DNA of 64,000 bases, from NCBI RefSeq assembly GCF_030388665.1, contig NZ_CP128846.1, positions 3,512,001 through 3,576,000 of the forward strand, given 5' to 3'. The stretch is from Streptomyces flavofungini. Its GTDB lineage: Bacteria > Actinomycetota > Actinomycetes > Streptomycetales > Streptomycetaceae. Below, piece after piece: positions 57,281-64,000 of this stretch (positions are counted from its first letter, which is position 1; each line of letters begins with the position of its first letter). The position numbers were made by a program, and so were the translations under genes. A model generated the notes under the pieces. It had not been told where the DNA came from. It made no database searches and saw only the letters and a list, made by a program, of their open reading frames with translations.

Positions 57281-57822
57281 CGAACACGAATGCGAACACG
57301 ATCGCCGTCGCCACCGCGACCACCGCCACGACCACCGCCCGGACGAAGCCCCCCTTCGCCCCGTCCCACAGTGACGCCGACCTGGTCCACCAGCCCATCG
57401 GCTACTGGAGTTCCGCGGCGGCCAAGGCCGTCGTCCACCACATCCGCACCATGCTCGCCGAGAACGGGCTGACCCAGCCCCAGTGGTGGGTCCTGAACCA
57501 GCTCGTCGGCCACGAGAACGGCCGCGACCGCAAGGATGTCGTCCAAGTCCTGCGCGGCTACCTGGAGTTCGGCGAGGGGCCGCTGGAGCACGACATCGAC
57601 TCCCTGATCCGTCGCGGCCTGCTCACCCAGGCCCCGGACGTCCCGGATGCCCCGCTGCGCCTCACGGACGCGGGCGAGGAGCTGCGGAACCGGGTCGCGG
57701 CGCTGCAGGAGCGCACCCGTGCGGAGATCCATGAGGGCATCGACGACGCCGATTACATACAAGCCCTGAAGGTCCTCCAGCGCATGATCCACAACGTGGA
57801 CGGGCAGGCCTGGCACCACTGA
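57277..57822 (+). CDS. MarR-family-like winged-helix regulator
   Basis: A 181-residue regulator. After a Thr/Ala-rich N-terminal tail (about 1-30) comes IGYWSSAAAKAVVHHIRTML, then GLTQPQWWVLNQLVGHENGR and LEHDIDSLIRRGLLTQAP as the winged-helix region, and a helical end (RAEIHEGIDDADYIQALKVL) for dimerisation. ATG 57277 overlaps the monooxygenase stop but also lies seven bases after its own MerR-type -10 box, so it can be translated both from the operon and from a leaderless transcript. Targets are unknown; the preceding oxygenase is a candidate. Confidence 0.87.
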   Translation: MTNTNANTIAVATATTATTTARTKPPFAPSHSDADLVHQPIGYWSSAAAKAVVHHIRTMLAENGLTQPQWWVLNQLVGHENGRDRKDVVQVLRGYLEFGEGPLEHDIDSLIRRGLLTQAPDVPDAPLRLTDAGEELRNRVAALQERTRAEIHEGIDDADYIQALKVLQRMIHNVDGQAWHH

Positions 57823-57897
57823 CGCAGGCTTCACAAGCATTCGCTGATGGGAAACACTTCGGGGTGTGCTGTCCAGTGGAGCGGTGTGGGGGATGCG

Positions 57898-58836
57898 ATG
57901 AGCAGGGACGCGATAGCCAGGGGACGGGCGGCGGCGGGAGCCGTGGCCGTCGTGGCCCTGGCCTGCGGGTGCACGGCACAGGCCGTGGAGACGGCGGGCG
58001 AGGGCGAGAAGTCGCCAACCACCCGTGCGGCTTCGGACAACTCCGCCAACTCCTCGCCCACACCGAGCGAATCACCCCTGAAGAAGATGAAGTCCCCGGT
58101 GTCACGGGCCGAGTTGCCGCAGTCGAAGGCCCCGGACCTGCCGTCCACACCGCCGCCACGGCCGCGCACGAGCACCCCGCCGCCACCGGCCCCGCCGGAG
58201 CCGGGCCCGGTGGTCCTCGCGCGCGGTCAGGACGGCGAGAAGGTGCGCGAACTCCAGGCGCGGCTGCGGCAGATCGGCTGGTTCGGGCAGAACCCGACGG
58301 GGACGTACGGGCCGGTCACGGCGACCGCCGTCGAGGGCTTCCAGGGCAAGCGCGGGCTGCTGCGCACCGGCGCGACCGACACCCGCACCTGGGACCGGCT
58401 GCTCGCCATGACGCGCGAGCCCACGCGCGACGAGCTCTACCCCGACGGCGGCATGCCGCCCGCCGAGCCGGACCGGCGCTGTCTGACCGGCCGGGTCCTG
58501 TGCATCAGCAAGGAGAGCCGCACGCTGACCTGGATGATCGACGGCAGGGCCGTGACGACGGTCGACGTGCGCTTCGGCTCGGAGTACACCCCGACGCGCG
58601 AGGGCGCCTTCCAGGTGTTCTGGAAGAACCGCGACCACGTCTCGACGCTGTACGACACCCCGATGCCGTACGCCATGTTCTTCAGCGGCGGCCAGGCCGT
58701 GCACTACTCGTCCGACTTCGCGGCCAGGGGCTACAACGGCACGTCCCACGGCTGCGTGAACGTACGCGACAAGAAGGGCATCGCGAAGCTCTTCAAGCAG
58801 GTCAGGACGGGCGACAAGGTAGTCGTCTACAAGTAG
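57898..58836 (+). CDS. L,D-transpeptidase lipoprotein with peptidoglycan-binding domain
   Basis: A 312-residue cell-wall enzyme that makes 3-3 crosslinks in peptidoglycan. The N-terminal signal has a lipobox-like ALAC, a Pro/Ser/Thr-rich linker (about 35-110) reaches through the wall, a PG_binding_1 domain follows (GQDGEKVRELQARLRQIGWF, about 115-170), and the C-terminal YkuD domain carries the catalytic signature HYSSDFAARGYNGTSHGCVN with Cys in SHGC. ATG 57898 follows GGGGGA; an in-frame ATG 17 codons upstream is less likely. A strong terminator follows at 58927. Confidence 0.93.
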   Translation: MSRDAIARGRAAAGAVAVVALACGCTAQAVETAGEGEKSPTTRAASDNSANSSPTPSESPLKKMKSPVSRAELPQSKAPDLPSTPPPRPRTSTPPPPAPPEPGPVVLARGQDGEKVRELQARLRQIGWFGQNPTGTYGPVTATAVEGFQGKRGLLRTGATDTRTWDRLLAMTREPTRDELYPDGGMPPAEPDRRCLTGRVLCISKESRTLTWMIDGRAVTTVDVRFGSEYTPTREGAFQVFWKNRDHVSTLYDTPMPYAMFFSGGQAVHYSSDFAARGYNGTSHGCVNVRDKKGIAKLFKQVRTGDKVVVYK

Positions 58837-58926
58837 GCCAGGACGAGCCGCAGCGACCGATCGAGCAACCACAGCGGCGAGCGATTCGGTCCGCGAGAGC
58901 GGCGCCGGCTCAGGCGCAAAAACTGC

Positions 58927-58965
58927 GGCGCGGGCGGGATCGGGGGAACGTATCCCGCCCGCGCC
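58927..58965. terminator. Strong hairpin terminator after the L,D-transpeptidase gene
   Basis: GGCGCGGGCGGGAT and ATCCCGCCCGCGCC form a perfect 14-bp stem around an 11-base loop, 90 bp after the stop. It can serve the convergent gene on the other strand as well. No gene is seen in the 280-bp gap. Confidence 0.9.
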
Positions 58966-59118
58966 AGTGGCACTGAGCCGTAGGTACGGGGGGAACCCCG
59001 GCTCGTGCGCAGCCGATGACCAGTCGGCTCACTTCTTACTGCGCCGCCGATCCGGAAAACGTCACACCTTGGCGGTGAGGTCTGGGTCACACCTTCGTGG
59101 CGGATGCACGGACCGGGG

Positions 59119-60480
59119 TCAGCGGACCGGCAGGGCGCTGTACGAGGCCGAGGGGCGGGGCAGCGGGGCGGGCAGCACGACGGGCGGGGCGTGGCCGCCG
59201 GGGCCGCTGTGGCCGTTGCCGGGGCCGTGGTCCCCGCCGCCGCTGTGGCCGTCGTCGCCGTCTCCGTCGCCCCTGCCACCGTCGTCGCCGTGGCCCTTGC
59301 CGCCCTTGCCGCCGCCCTTGCCGTCGAGGACGCGCTCGCAGAACCGCTGCACGCGCTCGGCGCCGCGCGCGGCCTCCTCCAGGCGGCGGCGCTTGTCGCC
59401 CTGGAGCGCGCCGCTGCGGTAGTCGCGGCAGGCGGAGATCACGCGCTTGCGCCACTTCCTGGCGTCGCCGCGCTGCTCGCCCTCGCCGGTGCCGGGGCCC
59501 GGGCCCTTGTCCGGCTTGTCGGCGGCGTCCTTGTCGCCGTCGGCGCCCTCGGAGCCGCCCGGGGCCTTGGTGTCGTCCTCGCCCTCGGGCGGCGTGCTGC
59601 CCTGCGAGGGCTTGGACGGGTCGTCCTCGGGGGCGGAGCTGACGTCGTCGGGGACGTCGTCGGGCGGGTCGACGGCATCGTCCGACGGCGTGCTGAGCGG
59701 CTGCTCCGGCGTCGCCACCGGGGACGCGCTGGTCGCGGGCCCCTGCTCGTTCCGCGTGAACGGCGAGGGGATCACCCCGGCCCCGGCAGCGACCGCGACC
59801 CCGCCGGCCATGCAGGCGGCGAGCGCGGCGGCCACCCCGAGGCGGACGGGGCGCGCCCAGCGGGCGGAGCGGGGGGTGGTGCGGCCGATGCGGACGGTCT
59901 GGTCGGCCTGATCGGGACGGTCGGGCCGGTCGGGCCGGTCGGGCCGGTCGGGAGGCGTCGCCAGGGCGGTGGGCGCGCCGGGTACGCCGGGGGCGCGGGT
60001 GTCGCCGAACGTGCCGGGGTTGGCGGGGGCCGCGGGGCTGATGTTGGTCGGGGCGCCACCGGGCGCGCCGGAGGCGCCGGAGGCACCAGGTGCGCCTGGT
60101 GCGCCGGAAACTCCCGGGGCCCCAGGCCTTCCGGAGACCCCAGGCGCTCCGGAGCCCCCAGGTGCTCCAGACACTCCTGAGACCCCAGGCTCTCCAGGCA
60201 CCTCAGGTGCTCCGGAAACCCCAGGTGCCCCAGCAACCCCACCAGCCCCCCGCGCCGCGCGAAACGCCGCAAGCGCCCCGGCCTCACCAGGCAGTTCGGT
60301 CTGCGCGGCGGGGGCGGGGCCGGCGGGCTTCGCGGGGGTCTGCGCGCGGAGGGCGATCAGGGCCTCGGTGAGGCGTTCGGCCTGTTCGCGCTCGTGATCG
60401 CCGATGCCGTCGAGCCGCTCGCCGCGGAGCAACCGCTCCGCCGCATCGCGGTCCAGCCACTTGTACTGCTCGTCGGCCAT
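59119..60480 (-). CDS. Putative anti-sigma factor with collagen-like repeats
   Basis: A 453-residue protein. The N-terminus MADEQYKWLDRDAAERLLRG is cytoplasmic and may bind the sigma factor. Residues about 80-150 are a collagen-like region (GAPGVSGAPEVPGEPGVSG and similar G-x-P units), then a DRPDRPDRPDRP repeat (about 180-195), one membrane helix (LGVAAALAACMAGGVAVAAG, about 215-235), and an outer part that is Asp/Pro-rich, holds a short helical domain with two cysteines (KRVISACRDYRSGAL, RVQRFCERV), and ends in a Gly/Asp/His-rich tail. It overlaps the ECF sigma gene by one base (TGATG). The anti-sigma role is inferred from this coupling. Confidence 0.82.
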   Translation of the reverse strand: MADEQYKWLDRDAAERLLRGERLDGIGDHEREQAERLTEALIALRAQTPAKPAGPAPAAQTELPGEAGALAAFRAARGAGGVAGAPGVSGAPEVPGEPGVSGVSGAPGGSGAPGVSGRPGAPGVSGAPGAPGASGASGAPGGAPTNISPAAPANPGTFGDTRAPGVPGAPTALATPPDRPDRPDRPDRPDQADQTVRIGRTTPRSARWARPVRLGVAAALAACMAGGVAVAAGAGVIPSPFTRNEQGPATSASPVATPEQPLSTPSDDAVDPPDDVPDDVSSAPEDDPSKPSQGSTPPEGEDDTKAPGGSEGADGDKDAADKPDKGPGPGTGEGEQRGDARKWRKRVISACRDYRSGALQGDKRRRLEEAARGAERVQRFCERVLDGKGGGKGGKGHGDDGGRGDGDGDDGHSGGGDHGPGNGHSGPGGHAPPVVLPAPLPRPSASYSALPVR

Positions 60481-61151
60481 CACATGTCCTTCTGCGTCCG
60501 CGTACGCGAATGCGTCACACACGGGGACGGTGGCACCGCACGTCCGTGCGGGTCAGGCTGCGGGGGTACGGCGCCGAGTCCGCGCCCCTGTGCGGGGTCG
60601 TCGGCGCTCATCAGCTCGGCGAGGCGCTTGAGGCCGCGGTGGGCCGCGGTACGGACCGCGCCGGGGCGTTTGCCCAGCGTCTCGGCGGCGCTCTTGGCGT
60701 CGAGGCCGACCACGACCCGCAGCACGACGGCCTCCGCCTGGTCCTGCGGGAGCTGGGCTATGAGGGCGAGCGCGGCGTCGGTGGAGAGGGACTCGATCGC
60801 CTCGCCCGCGGTGTCGGCCTCGCCGGGCTTGCCGGTCAGCTCCGTCTCGTCGCCGCCGATCGCGGGGCGGCGGCCGCGCATCCGGATGTGGTCGAGGGCG
60901 CGGTTGCGGGCGATGCGTGCGGCCCAGCCGCGGAAGCGGTCCGCGTCGCCGTTGAAGCGGTCGAGGTCGCGGGCGATCTGGAGCCACGCCTCGGACGCGA
61001 CGTCCTCCGCGTCGAGGTCGCCGACGAGCGTACGTACGTAGCCGAGCAGCCGCGGGTGCACGGAGCGGTACACAGTCCGGAACGCGGTCTCGTCCCCGTC
61101 CTGTGCCGCATGCACGGCGGCGGTCAGCTCAGCGTCGTCCTCCCCCTGCAC
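60480..61151 (-). CDS. ECF sigma factor
   Basis: A 223-residue ECF sigma factor. Region 2 has AFRTVYRSVHPRLLGYVRTL and DVASEAWLQIARDLDRFNGD with WAARIARNRALDHIRMRGRR. Region 4 has ALIAQLPQDQAEAVVLRVVV and LDAKSAAETLGKRPGAVRTA. A 30-residue Pro/His-rich tail follows. Its stop overlaps the start of the collagen-like membrane protein, so the two are a sigma/anti-sigma unit. A CATGTT-N5-AACATG dyad lies 160 bp upstream of the gene. Confidence 0.93.
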   Translation of the reverse strand: MQGEDDAELTAAVHAAQDGDETAFRTVYRSVHPRLLGYVRTLVGDLDAEDVASEAWLQIARDLDRFNGDADRFRGWAARIARNRALDHIRMRGRRPAIGGDETELTGKPGEADTAGEAIESLSTDAALALIAQLPQDQAEAVVLRVVVGLDAKSAAETLGKRPGAVRTAAHRGLKRLAELMSADDPAQGRGLGAVPPQPDPHGRAVPPSPCVTHSRTRTQKDM

Positions 61152-61746
61152 TGCGTGCCCCTCTGCGCCTGGTCAGGCGCCGCTCTCACGGGTCTGTCTT
61201 CTCGCGGTCGTGCGCCGCTGCACCGCTCGCGGTGGTCCGGCCGGCGGTCGCGTAGGTGGCTCTCAACGCGGCGCGAACCTGCACGCTACGGCGTGAAACC
61301 GGTGCGCGTCCATGTTTGTACAACATGCAACTAGCGGGTGACACATCGCGGTGTGACAGAAAACGCACCCGGGACGCAGAAGGGAGTACGGACCGCCACG
61401 CGGTTCGTACCGTGTGACGGTCGGGGCCTCTCCTGTGGGGGGTGGCGGCCCCGGCCGTTGCATCAACGCAGCCCGGCTGATCCGCCGCGACATCCGAGGT
61501 CCGGGCCCCACGCGAGGGGCAGCAGCCGTTCGGCGCGCGGCGTCGACGAGATGCCCCAGGAGCTGGTCCCGCCCCGGCCGCGTGCTCCTTGACTGCCTAG
61601 CCCTTTGGGCCGGTCCGTCCGACGCCCCCGCGGCCCCGGGGCCGGGCGGCCCCTGCGCGCGGCCGACCGGCTCTCGCACCCCCTCAGGGTGAGGCGCGAC
61701 GCTTGGCGTAGAGCAAGAAGCCAGGCAACGGGCGAAGGAGGACGAC
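61152..61746. other. Intergenic region without a recognisable gene
   Basis: About 595 bp between the ECF sigma gene (minus) and hsp20 (plus). It contains the dyad at 61311-61327 and a GCCCTTTGGGC palindrome at 61600-61610. Open frames exist on both strands but none has a convincing start, codon bias or family pattern. Confidence 0.6.
61311..61327. promoter_or_regulatory. Dyad CATGTT-TGTAC-AACATG upstream of the ECF sigma gene
   Basis: A 17-bp inverted repeat with six-base perfect arms and a nearly symmetric centre, in an AT-rich patch 160 bp upstream of the sigma gene. It resembles sites of MarR/TetR-type dimers; the factor is unknown. Confidence 0.5.
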
Positions 61747-62175
61747 ATGACCAACATGATCGAGCGGCTGCCCGGCTGGACGCCGCTGCCCGACCTCTTC
61801 AGCTGGGTCGAGGGCTTCACGGGGTTGCCCGGCCTGCACGCGGTTCCGGGGCTGCACGGCATCCGCATCGAGGAGAGTCTCACCGAGGGGACATACGTCC
61901 TGCGGGCCGAACTCCCCGGCGTGGACCCGGACAAGGACGTCGAGATCAGCGTCACCGACGGCGTTCTCACGCTGCGTGCCGAGCGCGCCGAGGAGGCCGG
62001 GAGCAGGCACCACACTGAATTCCGTTATGGCACGTTCGCCCGCTCGGTCCGCCTGCCGGCCGGGGCCCGCGGCGACGACGCGACGGCGGCGTACAAGGAC
62101 GGGGTGCTGACCATCACCGTTCCGGTCCCCGACACGAAGACGGGGACGAGGACCATCCACGTGCGTCACGGCTGA
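61747..62175 (+). CDS. Hsp20/alpha-crystallin small heat-shock protein
   Basis: A 142-residue chaperone that holds unfolding proteins without ATP. The alpha-crystallin domain covers about 38-125: ESLTEGTYVLRAELPGVDPD, VEISVTDGVLTLRAERAEE, EFRYGTFARSVRLPAG, and the end AAYKDGVLTITVPVP. It matches the Hsp16/HspX type linked with dormancy and hypoxia in actinobacteria. AAGGAGG precedes ATG 61747. It is followed 94 bp later by a flavodoxin-like gene, an arrangement reminiscent of hypoxia/stress gene islands. Confidence 0.94.
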   Translation: MTNMIERLPGWTPLPDLFSWVEGFTGLPGLHAVPGLHGIRIEESLTEGTYVLRAELPGVDPDKDVEISVTDGVLTLRAERAEEAGSRHHTEFRYGTFARSVRLPAGARGDDATAAYKDGVLTITVPVPDTKTGTRTIHVRHG

Positions 62176-62269
62176 GGCCCGCGGCGGCGCACCGCTCGTG
62201 TCCGCGCCGCCGGGCGCTCACGGCGGCGCGGACACCTCACCCGAGGGCCTCGCCCTCGAAGGAGGCGAC

Positions 62270-62797
62270 ATGCGCGTACTGGTCGGCTACGCGAGCGAGC
62301 ACGGCGCCACCCGTGGCATCGCCGAACGGATCGGCCTGCGGCTCGGCGAGTACGGCCACCAGGTCGACGTCCGTCGGCTGAAGGGGAGGCGGCGGTGCGC
62401 CGGGTACGACGCCTTCGTGCTCGGCAGCGCCGTCCACAGCGGTGCCTGGATGCCCGAGGCGGGCGGATTCCTCCGTGCCTGCGGGGCCGAGCTCGGTGAG
62501 CATCCGATCTGGTTGTTCAGCGTGAGCATGGCGCCCGCGGTCGGTGGCTGGTTCGAGCGGCACGCGAAGGAGCCGAAGCCGCTCCCCCAGGTGACGCGTG
62601 CGCTTCCCGCTCGCGGGCACCGGATGTTCGCCGGGGCCCTCCTGCCCTGGCATCTGCCCGCCTTCGGCAGGCTCGTCTTCCGCCTCATGGGCGGGCGATA
62701 CGGCGACTTCCGGGACTGGAAGGACATCGATTCCTGGGCGCTGGACATCGCGCTCGACCTCTCAGAATCCCCGGAGGTTCGGGCCAACCGGCCCTGA
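62270..62797 (+). CDS. Flavodoxin-domain protein (HemG-like)
   Basis: A 175-residue flavodoxin-fold protein. The FMN phosphate loop is VLVGYASEHGATRGIAERIG, followed by GYDAFVLGSAVHSGAWMPEA, FSVSMAPAVGGW and a C-terminal WKDIDSWALDIALDL. It resembles flavodoxin-type protoporphyrinogen oxidase HemG and similar proteins in actinobacterial stress islands. GAAGGAGG precedes ATG 62270. Electron-transfer function is likely, but the partner is unknown. Confidence 0.87.
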   Translation: MRVLVGYASEHGATRGIAERIGLRLGEYGHQVDVRRLKGRRRCAGYDAFVLGSAVHSGAWMPEAGGFLRACGAELGEHPIWLFSVSMAPAVGGWFERHAKEPKPLPQVTRALPARGHRMFAGALLPWHLPAFGRLVFRLMGGRYGDFRDWKDIDSWALDIALDLSESPEVRANRP

Positions 62798-63017
62798 GTG
62801 AGGGACGTTCAGGAGCCTGCGTCCGCGCGGCCGCGGTCCGAGGGTTGAAGCGGAAGCCAGCGACAAGGAGGGGCCGTACCGATTTCCCGCCGCTTCGCCG
62901 ACCCTGACCAAGGGCCATCGCCGCCGAAGGCGGGGGTACCGGCACTGGTGCCGAAGGCGCCCTCCCGACGACGCGCACCCGCTTCCGTTTCCGTTTCCGT
63001 CCGAGAGGAGCGAAACC

Positions 63018-63440
63018 GTGCTCATCACCACCATCAAGGCCAGCGTCTGGACCGCGGACACCAGCGGTGCCGACACCGACGGCAACATCGCCCTGGGCAT
63101 CTGCGGCCGGGAGTTCGTCCTGGACACCGGTACGAACGACTTCCAGCGCGGCCAGTCCCAGACGTTCACCTTCGGCGCGGGGTCCAACGTCCTGAACACG
63201 CCGGGCAACGACCCGCGCAAGCCGCAACTGGACACCGACGAACTGGCGCACTATCCGGTGTACCTGCACTTCACCCCGCGCGACTCCAAGGACAACTGGT
63301 GCGTGGAGGGGGTCACCGTGACCGTCAACCCCGGCGCCAAGGAGATCACGTACGGCAACACCCCGATGCTCGGCGGCGGCGACAAGGAACTGTGGATGGC
63401 GGCCGACTGCGGCCGCAGCCTGTACCTCAAGCGCCAGTGA
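63018..63440 (+). CDS. Small PLAT/LH2-like domain protein
   Basis: A 140-residue protein that looks like one PLAT (lipoxygenase-homology) beta-sandwich: ITTIKASVWTADTSGADTDG then NIALGICGREFVLDTGTNDF, QRGQSQTFTFGAGSNVL, YPVYLHFTPRDSKDNWCVEG and VTVTVNPGAKEITYG. The gADtD...NdFerGs...dnW.ve pattern is the PLAT hallmark. No signal peptide or membrane segment is visible, so it may act inside the cell or be released otherwise. GAGAGGAGCG precedes GTG 63018. PLAT domains bind lipids or proteins; stress functions are known in plants. Its role here is unknown. Confidence 0.72.
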   Translation: MLITTIKASVWTADTSGADTDGNIALGICGREFVLDTGTNDFQRGQSQTFTFGAGSNVLNTPGNDPRKPQLDTDELAHYPVYLHFTPRDSKDNWCVEGVTVTVNPGAKEITYGNTPMLGGGDKELWMAADCGRSLYLKRQ

Positions 63441-63546
63441 GCGCCAGGACGCGTACGTGCAGCCACCCGACTCCAGGGAGCCGGACGCGCCCCACGGTCT
63501 GAGTCGACCGAGGGCAGCCGGGCCCGTTCTTCGCCGGCGGTGCGGC

Positions 63547-64000
63547 TCAGACCTCGAAGAGGTCGGCCCCCGCCGGTCCCCCGAACTCGCTCGCGTCGAC
63601 GACCTCGGCCGCGGACGGCGTCCGCACCTCGAACGGCTCGTTGTAGTCGGACAGCCTCAGGACCCGGCGCTCGCCGTCCTCCTCGGCCTCGTAGGACGTG
63701 ATGCGGTGCTCGCCCTCGGCCGCGACGTACATGACGTTCGTGTCGCCGCGCTCCACGTCGACGACCGGGATGACGTGCCGCCCGTGCCGGTACGTGGGCC
63801 GCTCGGCCCGGACGGTGCCCTCGAAGTCCTCGTCCCCGAGCCCGTCGAGCGCCTGGGACAGACGGCTGAGGTCGCACATCCCCTTGGAGAAGGCGACGTT
63901 GTCCTGCGGCATCCGCAGGTACTTGCCGCGGACCAGCGCGACCCGCTGCCTGATGGCCGCGGCGGCCGCCGGGTCCTCCGCCTCGGCCTGGGCGAGCAGG
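63547..64000 (-). CDS. Partial CDS, C-terminal part of a protein of unknown function
   Basis: The reading frame enters from the right edge and ends at 63547. It encodes LLAQAEAEDPAAAAAIRQRV, VALVRGKYLRMPQDNVAFSK, ALDGLGDEDFEGTVRAERPT, HVIPVVDVERGDTNVMYVAA and DYNEPFEVRTPSAAEVVDAS. The alternating beta pattern with NEPFEVRTPSAAEVVD at the end resembles LolA/LppX-type lipoprotein domains, whose members end with similar tails. Signal peptide and start lie outside the window. Confidence 0.7.
   Translation of the reverse strand, partial: LLAQAEAEDPAAAAAIRQRVALVRGKYLRMPQDNVAFSKGMCDLSRLSQALDGLGDEDFEGTVRAERPTYRHGRHVIPVVDVERGDTNVMYVAAEGEHRITSYEAEEDGERRVLRLSDYNEPFEVRTPSAAEVVDASEFGGPAGADLFEV

Noticed and set aside
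61263..62015. 250-codon minus-strand frame covering the gap before hsp20
   Set aside because: It runs antisense through hsp20, lacks a ribosome site and shows no conserved pattern.

Overview
The window is high-GC actinobacterial chromosome and reads as Streptomyces. Codon use is strongly GC3-biased, many genes start with GTG, and stop/start overlaps (ATGA, GTGA) are frequent. The sigQ/afsQ1/afsQ2 set, VanZ-like and PspC-like proteins, rare TTA codons and chitinase/DasR-type regulation all fit a Streptomyces core region. No rRNA, tRNA, CRISPR array, integrase or insertion sequence was recognised.

Layout. (1) 1-11100: end of a phosphohexomutase/phosphopentomutase-like gene, a PIG-V-like membrane glycosyltransferase, a BNR-type lipoprotein, a PH-domain membrane protein, a secreted GH18 chitinase with a DasR-type site and a TTA codon, then the operon deoC - aldehyde dehydrogenase - degenerate aldehyde dehydrogenase. 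(2) 11100-18300: secreted proteins, a NarL-type two-component pair, a lipase-like hydrolase, a small winged-helix regulator coupled to a membrane protein, and a uridine-kinase-like gene. (3) 18288-23722: sigQ divergent from afsQ1-afsQ2-lipoprotein, then VanZ-like, PspC-like and a repetitive secreted protein. (4) 23855-40245: adenosine deaminase, an alpha/beta hydrolase, a STAS protein, a SnoaL-tailed sigma factor, an MFS/LysR pair, thymidine phosphorylase, cytidine deaminase, a nucleoside-type BMP/ABC importer with two binding proteins, and an M20 amidohydrolase. (5) 40443-49790: a lipoprotein, a gene relic, and a sialic-acid-type (probably Kdn) cell-wall polymer locus made of two divergent operons. 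(6) 49768-54441: sialidase, two ricin-type lectins (one broken by an in-frame TAA), a TTA-containing ECF sigma/anti-sigma pair and an XRE remnant. (7) 54595-64000: an ATPase-type anti-sigma-like protein, TetR/monooxygenase/MarR, an L,D-transpeptidase, an ECF sigma with a collagen-like putative anti-sigma, Hsp20, a flavodoxin-like protein, a PLAT-domain protein and the end of another gene.

How the parts work together. Regions 1 and 4 form a nearly complete nucleoside salvage and catabolism system. A BMP/ABC importer brings nucleosides in; Add and Cdd deaminate them; DeoA releases (deoxy)ribose-1-phosphate; the phosphohexomutase-family enzyme probably isomerises it; DeoC cleaves it to glyceraldehyde-3-phosphate and acetaldehyde; the aldehyde dehydrogenase can remove the acetaldehyde; the uridine kinase can recycle nucleosides. 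The palindrome CTACGCGCGTAG, or a close variant, lies in front of deoC, add, deoA and both BMP genes, which suggests one repressor controls them across about 31 kb.

The second theme is the cell surface. A CMP-sialate/Kdn synthetase-phosphatase fusion, a sialate-type synthase, two polysialyltransferase-like enzymes and two further glycosyltransferases are followed directly by a secreted sialidase and lectins, as if a sialic-acid-type glycopolymer is both made and trimmed here.
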